A stretch of DNA of 64,000 nt from Cyathus striatus. Its lineage: Eukaryota > Basidiomycota > Agaricomycetes > Agaricales > Nidulariaceae. How positions within the stretch are numbered: position 1 is the first letter of the stretch; every line of letters begins with the position of its first letter. Of the stretch, positions 22,761 to 35,479 are shown piece by piece. Below the pieces are notes generated by a model, which searched no databases, was not told the origin of the DNA, and worked only from the letters and a program-made list of their open reading frames with translations. The position numbers and the translations under genes were made by a program. The stretch covers positions 7,626,001-7,690,000 of the forward strand of contig JAOVFP010000002.1 in NCBI GenBank assembly GCA_025738555.1, written 5' to 3'.

Positions 22761-25377
22761 TGACACCCTTGATCTCATCTACCATTTTCCATTTTCTATT
22801 GCCATTGTTACCGTCTTCTCCGACATACACCCGGAACGAAGAACAACTCGACACTAGTGCCAGTGAGCTCCGTCTGACAAAGCCACGGACACTGGAAGAC
22901 GTCCGTCAGTCTATACATATTTTTACAGCTTGAACAGCTGTCGTCTCTTTTTGTTAACTGCGTACTGCGGATCGATTAGGCATTTGGCACATTACGCATG
23001 CGGCGCATGATAAATGAAGTAAGCGCGTGATGAGGCGCAAAATGCAGCACCGCCGCCGATATGCTGCGAGAAAACGAAAATTCCCGTACAAGGGCGCTGT
23101 TATATTTTACGTGTGTTGTATCATTCTCTACTACCAGTTCGTCAACGGTAGCACCGATGTTTAGCGTCTCTCGTATTATAATAATTCTCTGTGGGAAGTG
23201 AGTCGTATAATGAGCGCTCAAATATTATTTTTGGAGCCAAGTTACCGATGCAATCAAATCTGATTCTGCCGCTCCCCTTCGGCATCTAAAGTGTACAGAA
23301 AGAGCCTTGTGTCCGTGGACTTATCCTTTCTTGACATGTACTGTTACACTAGACAGGCATTGACAGACATGACTTCAAAAGTTTGTTATGCTAGAAAATG
23401 AATGAAACGACGCTCACAGTTTCTGTTTTAGAATAAGTACTATCCGGAGTGATGTTCGGCGTATAAACAATGCGAGCTAAAAATGCGCTCGCCGTTCGTA
23501 ACACTCGGCGCTGTACTATGTAATGATACGATACAATGTTCCTCTCAAAAGCGGCGACTTGCAGGCGCGCGGCGCGTCGTTAGGATGAGGGATTTCCCAC
23601 TGACTCCAATGAATCATACTTATTCCTGGCTTGATGTCTATGGATACGACGGGGTCGGTGGTAGCATGTCAAGGACAGTGTCATATTTTACAAATAAGGG
23701 CATAGCGCACGCGGATATACTTACTGCGGATGCCAGTGCCTATTACTGTAGCAATATTAAAGAGACAACGACGGTCAAAAAATCAATGATAAAAAAGAAA
23801 TCAAACTAATAGAAGAAAGAATTCTGATTTCACCATATTTCGCGGAACAAAAAACTGACATATCAGAAAGAGATTATGTCGTGTCTTGTTTTGTTTACCA
23901 AAACAATCCCGTTCAAATATTTCTGACGTAACAATTAGGGCGGAGATTACATTTTTTCCTGCTCCGTGAGATTTCGATGGTGAGCACATGTTACAGTTCG
24001 AGACCGTTCACACTTCCCCTAACCAATGCGGTAACCCCGTCGCTGGATCCCGAAGACCTGACTTTCCTCCTTTGGTCCCGTTCGTAAAGAACGGACACTG
24101 GATTTCTGCAATTCCAATGTGTTGATGAGTCGATTGTGGTGTCGTACTACTTTGCTATCGTTCGACTCGCTGCATTCACGAAGAACTCGATATCTTATCG
24201 GTGTCGTTCAAGAATGGTGCCTTGGGATGGCAGCTCGAATATGAAATATGAGAAAAGAATCACCCAGAGTTCATGGGCTCTTCATGCGGTTCTAAGAAGT
24301 TTTCTTCAGGCCTTCTACAGCGCAAATCTTGTACCCATTTGCATGAGTGAGCAAACACCAAGTTCCTGCCGGGTGGCTCAGCTCTGATCCCAAAACTTGA
24401 CATTTCCCTCTTCCGGATGGCAAATGCATCATTACGGAACGTCGTACGACGTTCCGTCCATACCGAATCGATACGTTCTAGCTCTACGACGAGAGAGTCT
24501 ACTGAGGGTCTACACTGCTTGTCTTTCGAGGGCGGAGTTGGATAGAATGCAAGGATTGGATAGGCTGGACGTTATAGTGGACTGTATTACAGAAGGTATC
24601 GTGAGAAGGTGGGGATTGTTCTTGGGGTACGGCCGACGATGCATCCCTGCACACCGAGAATGGGACTCGTGTTCAGCAGGAGCCAGACTCTCTACTCCTC
24701 CTGTGCGCTGAGAATGATGGTGGGGGTGGGGGTGTTTGTTCGCCGCTTGTCTGGCGAATGATTGTTCGGCTCTCCCCATAAGCATCCACGATGGGGTGCT
24801 GTGTGCGCGTTTAGCAGCTGGAGTTGGAGGGAAGGGCGCATCAGTGTGGATGAGCAGATTGTTATCTTCACATATCGGTCTGTAGAGACCGCCATTGGCG
24901 TTGGGTGATCGGTACGCTAATCCCCCTGGTGAGCACAGCATTGGCTCGAGGTTGCTTACCTAAGCAGGATATCTTTGACAACCCTTTTGGGAATGGGATA
25001 TTCCCATCTGAGGATTGATGCCGCAATTCTCCGCCCACACCGGGAAACACTGGGTTTTACGTCAGGCAATCATATTTCGAATCTCCATCAATCTTAGCCG
25101 AGAGGTGGGATTCCCTCAGAGCTGCTCCTCCGGGCATAGATGAGATCTTCCCAGATGGGAGCTGAATACTGACTATGGACCGTTTCAAACAACTGACCGT
25201 GACCCTCGACCTGTCTGTTCCCGCTATAAGTGCACCGTACAAAGACGGACGAGTCATTATTGTCCCCCGGCTCATCTACCGCTTCTCATACATCCATAAA
25301 ACCCATTCACCAGCCACATATCCCACTTCCTTACGACGCCCCTAGCACCTCTTCACAAAACGCGCAGTATCAGCGAT
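22761..25377. other. Intergenic upstream of the GATA gene
   Basis: No recognised gene. A perfect 24 bp palindrome, half-site ACGGAACGTCGT, lies at 24434-24457. Overlapping plus (24397-24711) and minus (24941-24510) frames are open but motif-free. The final 150 bp before 25378 are CT/CA-rich, as expected for a 5' leader. Confidence 0.35.
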
Positions 25378-26607
25378 ATGCCTCAGTCTATTATGGCCTA
25401 CCAGCCCCAGCTGTTCTCCTACGACGCTGAACGAGCCCAAAGCTTGGCGACTTCCAACCGAAGGTCTGCATTGCGCTACGAGCCAGCATCCTACCCGCCC
25501 TCTTCATACCCACCATCGGGCACTTCTCAGCGGGGATCATGGCCCTTGTGTAAGTTGCTTCTCCCAGCATCCTCCGTCCTTCTCGATGTTTACGCTCCAA
25601 TAGCCTCTCACCAGCAGTACCCTGTGACGCCCGACGTGGAGGCCCAAGGATACTCCCGCAGGCTATCTATGGAATCGCAGGGCAGCTGGACGCAAGACCA
25701 CACTGCGTCCCGACGATTGTCCGAGCCCTACTCCATGCTCGACAGTGACGGTCTCAGCTCGTCACCCTCTTTCCAACCATCCTCTCCATGGTCAGCGGCA
25801 TCGGACATAAGCCCATCCACACCACCGCTTTACGCCACCCAGGATCCGTATGGCCGTCCCACGGGAGCATCATCAGGACCAATCTCAGAACCCCTCGATT
25901 GCCATTGGAACACCGGCTACCAAGGCGTAACACAATCGGACATTCGCACTCAAATCCCATCGTCTTGTGACGGTGCGAGACGATACGGGCCTGCCAGTGT
26001 TGTCCATGTTGCGCCTTTTGACCACCAGTCGTTCGATGATATGATTGTTTCGGCTGTTGGCCCTTCTTATACGCCGCCGCCTCAGGGACTTTCCCTAGAC
26101 AATAGCAACCCCCTATACAGGATTTCACCCGACCCTTCGCCTTCCCCTCCCCCGTTTTACAATCACACTCTTCCCAATCCCCCAGCACAACGACAGACAG
26201 CTCCAGCCAGCTCAAGGCGTGGAAGCGTAGACCGCGCAGGCGCAACAAAGCAATGCTCCCACTGCCACGCCACATCCACACCTCTCTGGCGTCGCGAACC
26301 AACTACACTCAAGCCTCTCTGCAACGCATGCGGTCTTTACCTCCAGCAGCGAAATAAACTTCGACCTCAGGAGCTCATCGATGCGGATACGGATGATGGA
26401 GATAGTACGGACTCTGATCAGAACTATGTTGGTCCTGAGTGTTCTCATTGTCACACTCATCGCACGTCCGTCTGGAGAAGAAGTAAGACTGGAGAACAAC
26501 TATGTAACGCCTGCGGTGTATACCTCAGGCTCCGGGGAAAGCCTCGGCCTTTATCATTGAAGAAGAATAAAATCAAGCCTCGTACCAAACACGCTCCCAA
26601 GTCGTAG
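25378..26607 (+). CDS. GATA-type transcription factor with two zinc fingers
   Basis: The open frame is 409 codons. Ser/Pro/Tyr-rich low-complexity sequence fills the first 290 residues. Two GATA fingers follow: CSHC-X18-CNAC at about residues 293-318 (LWRREPTTLKPLCNACGLYL) and CSHC-X17-CNAC at about 355-379 (VWRRSKTGEQLCNACGVYLR), with basic tails KLRPQ and GKPRP plus a lysine-rich C-terminus (KKNKIKPRTK). By family it binds GATA sites in the nucleus; the target pathway is not evident. A 54 bp segment at 25550-25603 begins GTAAGT and ends AATAG. It encodes an out-of-character hydrophobic stretch and is a multiple of three, so it is probably an intron, giving 391 residues. The true start could lie further upstream. 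Confidence 0.93.
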   Translation: MPQSIMAYQPQLFSYDAERAQSLATSNRRSALRYEPASYPPSSYPPSGTSQRGSWPLCKLLLPASSVLLDVYAPIASHQQYPVTPDVEAQGYSRRLSMESQGSWTQDHTASRRLSEPYSMLDSDGLSSSPSFQPSSPWSAASDISPSTPPLYATQDPYGRPTGASSGPISEPLDCHWNTGYQGVTQSDIRTQIPSSCDGARRYGPASVVHVAPFDHQSFDDMIVSAVGPSYTPPPQGLSLDNSNPLYRISPDPSPSPPPFYNHTLPNPPAQRQTAPASSRRGSVDRAGATKQCSHCHATSTPLWRREPTTLKPLCNACGLYLQQRNKLRPQELIDADTDDGDSTDSDQNYVGPECSHCHTHRTSVWRRSKTGEQLCNACGVYLRLRGKPRPLSLKKNKIKPRTKHAPKS

Positions 26608-29600
26608 ATGAGTTTATCTTGGCCAGTTAATTTATAACTATAGCGTTGTCGACTAATTATTTGGACATTAAGTAAATCACTACTCAGACTACGGTACTTG
26701 GACATTGTTTGTTTTTTAAAGATGAATTATTCGAATTATGATACAGGAATTAACGACACCTACTATGTAATTTGTGGTCCTCCTGCCTTCTGTAAATCCT
26801 ACTGTACTTCCAAATATACAGATGTAAAAAAACACGTTATACGGTTGCTGCTGGTTCCGGTTGTGGTCTTGCAGAAGCCTTACGCGTATCTTCCGAAAAA
26901 TGTCAGGTACATACGACGACGGGGTTGCCGCGTGCCTGAAAATGCTCCACCACTCAATGGGATGTCTTACGTGTTGTGCGAACTGCGTTGCTAACCATTT
27001 CTCCCACCGTCGATCAGCCTTGCCTTTCTTAGATCCGTTGGCAGCGCGGATGATGATCCACTCGTTCTTGACTAAAAAAAATATAACAATGGGACAAGAT
27101 AATAGATAATGTACAAAGGAAGGACTAAAAGGACATCCTGCAATTTTTATAATAACCGTCTGTCTGTCTTTGTAGTTATTAAGGACTGAATCATCAAAAG
27201 AAGCCGAATGAGCTAACAAAGCATTCCGAGTTCGGCATGTTGGTTTCTGACTGAGTCAGAATTTCGTTGCTGCCCGGTAGCGAGGTTTGTGATTTGATTC
27301 ATAAGTAGCGATGGTCGGAGAAATTGTGGTTGGGTTAGGGTCATTGGGAGGGTTCTCGAGGCTCAATATCGCTTGTTCAAGTTGAAACTTGAGCTACTAC
27401 GCCGCAGTAATTCAACAGAAGTAATGACGCGTGCTGCTGTGCTGCGCGTCCCGCGCTGCATGTTAATTCGAAGGCCTAGTTATTCTTGTTGTTGAATATA
27501 GGAAGTTGAAGAAACTACGCTGACGCGAAGTTCCTTATTGTTGTATATTTAGTGCCACGATAACAAAAGTTCAGAACACTATTACCAAAAGCTATTTACT
27601 TCTCTCTTCCGGCTCCCGTAGCCTGATATCTTTCCGTTCTCCTTACGTATAATAAAAAAATACAACTGCGACATAGGAAAAGCCGACCCAACCAATGTTT
27701 TTTCAGGCTACCTGTGGGATTTCAGTAATAAATTACAAGCGAGCGATAATCACACCCTATTAGTCACCGGCGAAATACTCCCCAAGTTGGAAGTGCTGTT
27801 AAATGCACAGAATGGAAGACCTGGATGTTCAGATCGAAGTAGTGTCGTTGCTAACTATATAGCCACAGTGTCTGGACGTTCTCCTTTTAATTTTTTGACA
27901 CCGCCTATACTGTTGTAAAGTCGTAACGAGCGCAGCAGGAAGGATTTCGACATATAAAAGTTCCTGCTAGTGCGCGCCCCTATTTGAAACTCGTAAATCC
28001 CCGACTATAGCCAGGAAGCAAAGAACCCCCATCATTGTTTTTGAACGGCGCATAAGAAAATTCCCCGAGACTGGGTCGAATCTGCTTCCTTCATCATGAT
28101 TGACACTGTGACTGTGAGAGGGTAAAGTTCGGACCGTAATTTTCTCAAAGCGATAGAAGGAAATGAAGTAGAACGGCCCGTATCAATACAATGTTTGAAG
28201 ATATAACGCTTATTATGGGTGTTTCAGTGGACCTTCCTTACACCTTCATTGTACCTTTTGATACGTCGTAAATAAGTCGGACACGCTACCCCGAAGCGGG
28301 ATTGACCTGCGCCTTAATGTTAGTAAATTAGAGACAATAAAAATCGTCAGAATCTCTCAATCAAAGGCGTTGTAGATATATAATTTACTGGTTGTAGTGA
28401 TATTAAAGAGATATAATCTCAGAAGAGGTACGAAGGACTCGGATTCATCAAACGGGAGTTGTGGGAATAATTATAGGATCTGTACAGCAGCTTGACGTCA
28501 ACACATTAAATCCCGCATCCATACCTTATTTAATCCAATACTCACTGCAACAGCATGGACTACCTGCGCGTGATGCGCCACAGGACGCCGACGAATGTCT
28601 CTCAGGCTTTAGATATTTTCATCGCTTGAAGCATGCCTGTAGCGGCGTGGGACCTTTTATTGTTACTTCCGATAGTCGGGTGGAAGAAAACAATCCCGTC
28701 CATCATCTCTTCTAATTCTGCTGACCTGGTTGACGGTAGATTTCGCGACGATAAGATTTGATTGAACTAACAAAGCGAAAGCCTCTCTATTCGCACCCAT
28801 CCGTAATCCTCAAAGGCTTGGCACAAACATTCTGTCAGCAAGACGCTCGCTGCTGCAGTACCTCCCCACAGACCGTACAAAACTGGAAGTTCTTCCAACC
28901 GGAGATTTCAAGGACTGACATGACGCTTCTGGACAGATCAAACAGAACTGATGGCTGACGGAGATTGGCCCCAATAAATTATGATTGACTGATTCAACAT
29001 TGACACCAGTGACAGGAGAAGGAGAGGGCGTGTCTATGTAAAATGCGCGTTTTGATTTCAATGTGGTTGCACTTCGATTCTGTTCTAATTGCTCAGATGG
29101 CTGATTGAAGAAATTTTGAAACGGAGAACAAAAGTTGCGTTGGCAATGCAATGTAGCGCAGTACGTCCACCCCATAAACGTCAACAACTGCATCGCCGTT
29201 GAAAACGGCATGTCGACCCCGCTCACGCACGACGTTCGGCCACCAATGCCTACCGTTGGAGCTCAGATGAATGATGGGCGACACAAGAGCGCATTTGATG
29301 GGGGTGTAAGTCAGGGCACGCTATACCGTTTTCAGAGTTCATTTCGAGGCGTTGAGATCTGTCACACTGCCCACAATCTAAAGTGTGAAGTGTTGAGAGA
29401 TGAATTTGTGCACTAACCCAAGCTGCACTCATATCACACAGACGACAGTACACTAAGAAAGACGTATCTGCCTCGGTGCTTGGAACGTGGCATCCATTCT
29501 GAGCACTAGACAGCGCTCATCCAGGGAATCGCAGTATGCGGTCATGGAACCTGGCAGGTGCTGAATATAGCTCAACATCGTGATTGCTACATGCTATGTG

Positions 29601-32600
29601 CGGCTATATTAGGAACGAACTTCGAATCTCTCCACATACTATAGATATCCAACATTATGAACATGATGAATCTGCGTGATCGCCAGTTAGGTAGTGACTG
29701 TTTTAGTGCCTTTCCATCTTGAACAATGTACAGTATTCGGGACTCGACGAGTGTTGTGCCTTGGACATCATTGGCGTCAGTGATCAATCATCCTTGGAGC
29801 CGCCTATGATTCAATATATACAATAAGCTCGCCAGTACGGTTGGGCGGGCCTATAACTCCATCATTCACAGAAGATAACAGTTATGGTAAAAGGTGTGAA
29901 CTACGTACAACACAGGTTGGATTCGCAGTAGGGTAGATGGCGGCGGCGTGTTTCAGTTTCAAGGGAGACCATCGTAGAGGTAAATAGGGATGGGCGGGTA
30001 GATGGATAGATTGATGAAATCTACTTCATGGTCGATGTAGATATCGTGGCATGAAAGTACGAGTTTAAGGTTGGCTTTTACTCTCTAGGGTGTGCACGTG
30101 ATGTGAATGTTGGGGTAACCCCTGTAAACCCTTCACATTTCACACTCGCCACTCGGACACGCTGGGGAAGATCCTAAGGCAATGCTCGGACGAATGGTTG
30201 TGACGCGGGCGGACCATACTGGGCTCCCATTAGGCAATCGAAATCCCTAAAAAATAGTCCCCTAGCGGAGAAAGATTATGGAGTGAAAAGACCATCGAGA
30301 GTGCTGTGCCTCGAGCGCAAAGCTTCAAGCGGCGTCAAGCTGAGTAGCTGAGAACGAAATCTGATGAGCGGAAATTTAAAGCCATGGAAATCGAATCCCT
30401 GCGATTTTCACGCAACTACAGGCCGCATTGTGTCCCGGTAGTCAGCTTCCATTTCCCCTTGATCCCGAAATACCGCCAAGGCCGAGTGCATAAGTATAAG
30501 CGGGGGAAAGTGATTAATCATTGCATGTAAGACATTATAAATATGCTTTTTACTGCCGGATTGGTATGTCAGCGGGAGTTAGTTTGCTGGGATGTCGAGA
30601 AGAAGACTTTGAATTTGATCGTCGAGAGCAGAGGCTTACAACGTGCTTTCACTTTGATCCTCGCTACGTGATGTGTATATCGACAGTGGCAGCGTATCAC
30701 GGTGTCCGTAGAGTCTCGAATTACGATTTCCTAGGAGTATCTCCGTGTACCTAGAAGTATAGCTCAGCATCCGCTCCTAACGCGAGCTCAGCACTACAAT
30801 GTGGGAGTTTGAAGTTGGAACCCTTTGCCCTTGCCAGGGTTCCCACCGAGGCTTAAATAAAGTTTAAACCTGACAGATGACTTCGTTCGGACTTATTATA
30901 ATGTAGATGTAACACCTGTCATTGAGAACGTGGCATACAATGTACAAAAAAACATATCGTTGCACGGGTGAGCCCTCCATGGGAGGACCGACAAATTCAT
31001 CCCTTTCTTTTTTTGCAAAATGATGTTTTTTGAAAACCAAAATTTTCGTTAGCAACTACTATCTTTATCACTAAAGTTGCACGTCCGATGAAGTTAACAT
31101 ATTCTTTATGTAAGAACGAGATCACTTAACGATGCCTAAGTGGTAAAAAACATAATACTATATAGCTGCGCTTTCAAGCAACGTTCCCAGCAAGCACCAA
31201 CTATTTCCGTAAACGCCTCGATGAAATGCCTCATCTACACGACGTAGATACTCTTTTCCTCATAGCACATAGATTATTCGCAGAGCTTTTCATGGTCACG
31301 CCTCCGTAGCAAGGGCAAGTCCCTCCCACCCTCTGGACACATGTCCCCAGTCATCGACATCTCACTCACAGTTAATTATCCTTTACTCACTATATAGTAA
31401 CTGCCTTCTATACTTCTAGTTAACTAGACTTAGCGTGTCGTGACATCTGGGTTTTCCACAACCGACTAATAAACTAGGATTTAAAAATAATCCCGTAAAC
31501 AAACGAGGGAGAGAGATACTGTACCGTAAGACCGATAAGCAATAAACTGAGCCTTATATAAACGCTCAAATTGCAACTAACTATCCTGCCATTTTTAGGC
31601 TACGACGCTACCATGTACAACTTGTGGAAGCGGTAACTCACAAATGCGCTGATATTCTCTCACCCTGAGGTCGCAAAGGTATAGTATATCGTAGTTACTG
31701 CTACGATAACGTTGGTTTTAGGTCTAAATCACTACAATATAGTAACAAATGACAAAGCAACTATTAACTAAATCTTAAAAACTTTGCAAACAAAAGCGGG
31801 CTGCATTTATTTGAAAGAGGTAACTGCTACTTGAATGAAAGCCTGAACTGTACCTCTGATACCACCTGTGCATATGGCAAAGTCGCCATGGATCTTGACT
31901 CGGGTCCGGTTCTCATGATATTGAGTGTGGGCAGTGGGACCTGCTACGCTGTTGAAATCTACTGTGGCGTCCCTGCATGGATCGCCTTCTTACTTTACCA
32001 CTGCGGCTGCGAATTATGATTTAGCTCATCTGTTGAATAGCCTGAAGACTCATTGTGACTGGAAGGATTAAATAAAGTTTAGCTCTGACAGATGACGATC
32101 GTTCAAAAATATAATGCAGCGTCTATCGTCTCAAGTGGCTCGGTATTATGTACCCTATTGCCAGATTTTATGATATGTATTTCTTTATACAACTTCTTTA
32201 CTTTACTAACATTTGCCTCTGGAGGTTTCTTGCGTATTCGCTTACCTTACTTTCGCTCTGATACCTAGCACAGCAAATGATGTGTTTCGATGCACTTCAT
32301 CGAATAAATCTTTGCACATCTCATTTTGATTGAATCATTGTAAAATAAGTCTATTAAGCAGTCTAGCCCACTCAATACCTAATAACATCCGGAGGTATGG
32401 ATGTATAATAAAGCTGTTCGAAGATATTTCAGTGAGGAACTGCATTAAACTGACATTTTAACTCAATAATGTCAACTCAGATGATCCAATGATGCTCTAA
32501 ACATCAGCTACTTTAGTATTCGATGTGATGCGACATGTGTGCTGGAGGAACAAAGATCTGGAGTAATTATAAAACACATATTCATACAATCCTATAGGCC

Positions 32601-33249
32601 CGCCAATCTACACACATATATAATATCTGATGAGAGCAAAGTTATGTTGGCAGTTGGTGCTTGATATCAAGCTTCGTGCGAGAGAATGCTGCAGTATTTT
32701 TACTCTTCACGTATTTATAAGCAGCACTGCCTACGATCAAGATTCTGAACCTTCTGTACCCAACTTGAGTATTGAGATGTCCATATGTAGTAGTTTCTCT
32801 GTTCAAATGGACATCCCGGAGACGACTCCCATTTTCAGGCCATTTCATGAAGCTTTTTAAAGAATGGATTAATAATAGTTGTACTATGGTTTGATTATCT
32901 GACATGAGAACAAGATAATCTTATCTCGGAAGCAATGCGTGATATCAAAGTCAACCCGGTCCTTGCTCAATGCGTAGATCGGGAGAATTATACAAGCAGC
33001 AGGGGATATCTCTATGTGAATCGCATCTTCTGACAGTTATTTAGAAACACTGCTATCGAGTCGTATTCAGATTCCAGGTCAGTTTACATTGCGACATCCA
33101 TCAAAATCCTGGCTCACAGCCTTCCTAAAGCAAATACTTGATAAATCAACTTGTCTCATAACTGGATTATAGACGATGAAAGTGACTACTGCTTTGAAGA
33201 CCTGACCTGTGCCGCAACCTGATATCACCTCACTCCTGGCACACGGATG
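26608..33249. other. Gene desert of about 6.6 kb
   Basis: No recognisable protein family. The largest frame (27219-26716, minus, 167 codons) has no motif and overlaps opposing frames. A short direct repeat (TTAAATAAAGTTTA...CTGACAGATGAC) occurs at about 30853 and 32068. Most of the stretch is AT-rich with many stops in all frames and looks like decayed DNA. Confidence 0.4.
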
Positions 33250-33251
33250 TA

Positions 33252-33444
33252 TTGCGGTGCTGCAAAATCGATTGCAAAATGACTTGCAAAGTGTTTTCAT
33301 TTTGACACATGCAAAATGGGATGAAAATCCATTTCCTTAAAAGGTAATTTTATCTATATAAGGAAATCATTTTACTCACAATTAGCCCTTCTCAAAACGT
33401 AAACACCTTGCAACCAATTTTGCATCAGATTTTGCAGTACACAA
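33252..33444. mobile_element. MITE-like inverted-repeat element flanked by TA
   Basis: The arms of about 55 bp are imperfect complements: the left starts TTGCGGTGCTGCAAAATC and the reverse complement of the right starts TTGTGTACTGCAAAATC. Both continue with GCAAAAT, TTGCAA-GTGTTT and TTTTG. Both outer ends abut TA (33250-33251 and 33445-33446), which is the target duplication of Tc1/mariner-type elements. At about 193 bp there is no room for a transposase, so any movement would depend on one elsewhere. Confidence 0.7.
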
Positions 33445-33446
33445 TA

Positions 33447-35479
33447 AAGCATCAGGTCAGGAGTGCCTGTAGTCGAAGTTACTAGATTTTTATCGTAGCC
33501 CGTTCTGTGCGGATGAACCTACTATGGTATTCTTAATTCTGGCTAAAGGTTTAAAACGGAAATTTGTTGTGATTCATTGAAATCATAGGCAGTACTTCTG
33601 TCCTATCTACGACAGTTGAAAATACTTCGATGCTGTCTCTCCCGAGCTTGTGATAGTACATGTGAGCTGTACTTCTTAATAACACTAAGCCTGAGGTATG
33701 GCGACGGATTTTCGTTTTGATCCAATGAAATCATAGACAGTACTGCTATGTATGAACAATTAAAAATACTTCGGTATCTCTCCCCGGCTTGTGATATTAA
33801 ACGTGCTCCCTTGTGCACATGAAGCTCCTATAGGACTTAATACCGACCTGGCACCGATGATGTAGATCATAGGCGATGCTACAGCGTTGAGCTGTTGCAG
33901 AGTCGTATGGGTCGTGAAGAGATGCAAATGCTTCCTTTAATCACGATTTACAATATGTAGTATGGTGTCATGAACAATATTTGATACCAACTCCTTACAT
34001 TCTACATAGTTGGTTTAATTATTTACTAAAGCTATCGAAGTAGTCATCGGGACATAAACCTATACCGGGCTTCTCACATATTTACACATGGCAGACAAAC
34101 TAATATAGAATTCTCGATATCGACAAACGGAGGTCCGCTCGATCGTAGGCAGTGCCCGTGCAAAGTTACGATCGAAGTGTTTACTTCCCGACTCCTCGGA
34201 CCGGGTGCGGGAAAGATGAGGTAGGATTTATCTCGTCGCATGGCTCCTTCATAAAATTCATTTGATTGCACACTGAGATTAAGATGTCGCAATCTGATCA
34301 TGAAGAAGTCCATCTACAGAATCCCCATCATATATAATATCAATAACTGGTGCGAGTTCACCGTATCTGCCAAAGTAATGGAAGCATTCACCGGGATATA
34401 AACCCCCGTGACCCTCACATCCGCACAGAAAGAGAAAATATGAAGCTCTAAATACCATTTGATTGTAGGCAGTTCCCTGGAGAAGTAACAATCGCGGTGT
34501 TTAATTGACTTCTATGGAATTCACTCGGTTGGTTGGATACTGATATCGAGATTGTGTATGGGTTGGGTTTTATTTTGTTATGGTATGTGAGTAAGTTAAT
34601 TGGATTGAGATTCATATGCAGTTGTATTTCACTATGGCAATCGTATCAGGTCGAGTTTGGCTGATATTCAGATTTCAAAGGGTTGGCGTGAAATTGTATC
34701 TTCTTAAATACCTATATGTTCACGGATTATCTGATACTTGTGGTTTTTAGAGTGCCTGATCTATCATGTTATCAATGATAACATGTTTCGATCAAAACAG
34801 TGTCATGTTAGAGAAGCTTACACACGAATAGGCTACTTATAGTAAATATACTTGTTAAAGAATGGGAGCTGGCAGTCGTAATCAACGTGATATAAATCTT
34901 ACCATGCTTCCAACAATCACACAGAAGAACTACCACAGATATAGAGTTCTCGATAATTACCCGTGGCAGATAACGGATTACCATGATTTTCGATCAGTCC
35001 CGGTGCCTATGCAAAGTTAACGATCGAGGTGCTTTGTTTCTAGTTACCGAATTGGAGTTGGAGAGATACAGTATCTACTGCACATGGCATGAAATATGCT
35101 GGTTCGTTTGGTTGGATTGATATTCTGTGTATGTAGACTGAGTTTTTTTCGCTGTGATTTCAGATTGAGATGAATATGCGCTAGTATCCACCACGATGAT
35201 CAGCAAGAAAATCTTACTTCTCGGACAATTCAACAATAGAAATGTGATATTAATAAGGACATTGAGGAAACCAATCGTCACATGACTGTAAGTCCATCAG
35301 AGACTCGTCATATGTTTTATTAGTCCGGAAGTCGAACCGTATATAGCCGATATCACAGCCTTCGAGGGGATGCTGATGCCGCTGTGGGAAGGTTGCGTGT
35401 ACATTTAACAATAAGCATACATTGTACCTTACTAATATTTGCTTCCTTTCTATATTCCCGTCCTTCTCAATCTTGAATA
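33447..35479. other. Intergenic with dispersed short repeats
   Basis: Two copies of an approximately 147 bp unit (AATGAAATCATA-GCAGTACT ... AATACTTCG ... GCTTGTGATA) occur at about 33559 and 33706. A second family (GAT-GTAGGCAGT, then AGT-ACGATCG-GGTGTTT) recurs near 34140, 34460 and 34995. A perfect 9 bp hairpin (CATGTTATC/GATAACATG) is at 34765-34785. No gene was recognised. Confidence 0.45.

Noticed and set aside
24510..24941. 143-codon minus frame opposite a plus frame
   Set aside because: Low-complexity His/Pro/Ser content and no recognised domain; neither strand can be preferred.
26716..27219. 167-codon minus frame
   Set aside because: No recognisable motif, overlapped by plus-strand frames, and no intron or promoter signals that support a gene.
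28285..28315. Antisense GGTCAATCCCG resembling a tRNA B-box
   Set aside because: The upstream minus-strand sequence lacks an A-box and pairing arms.
30395..30420. B-box-like AATCGAATCCC
   Set aside because: No A-box at the right distance upstream and no acceptor stem.
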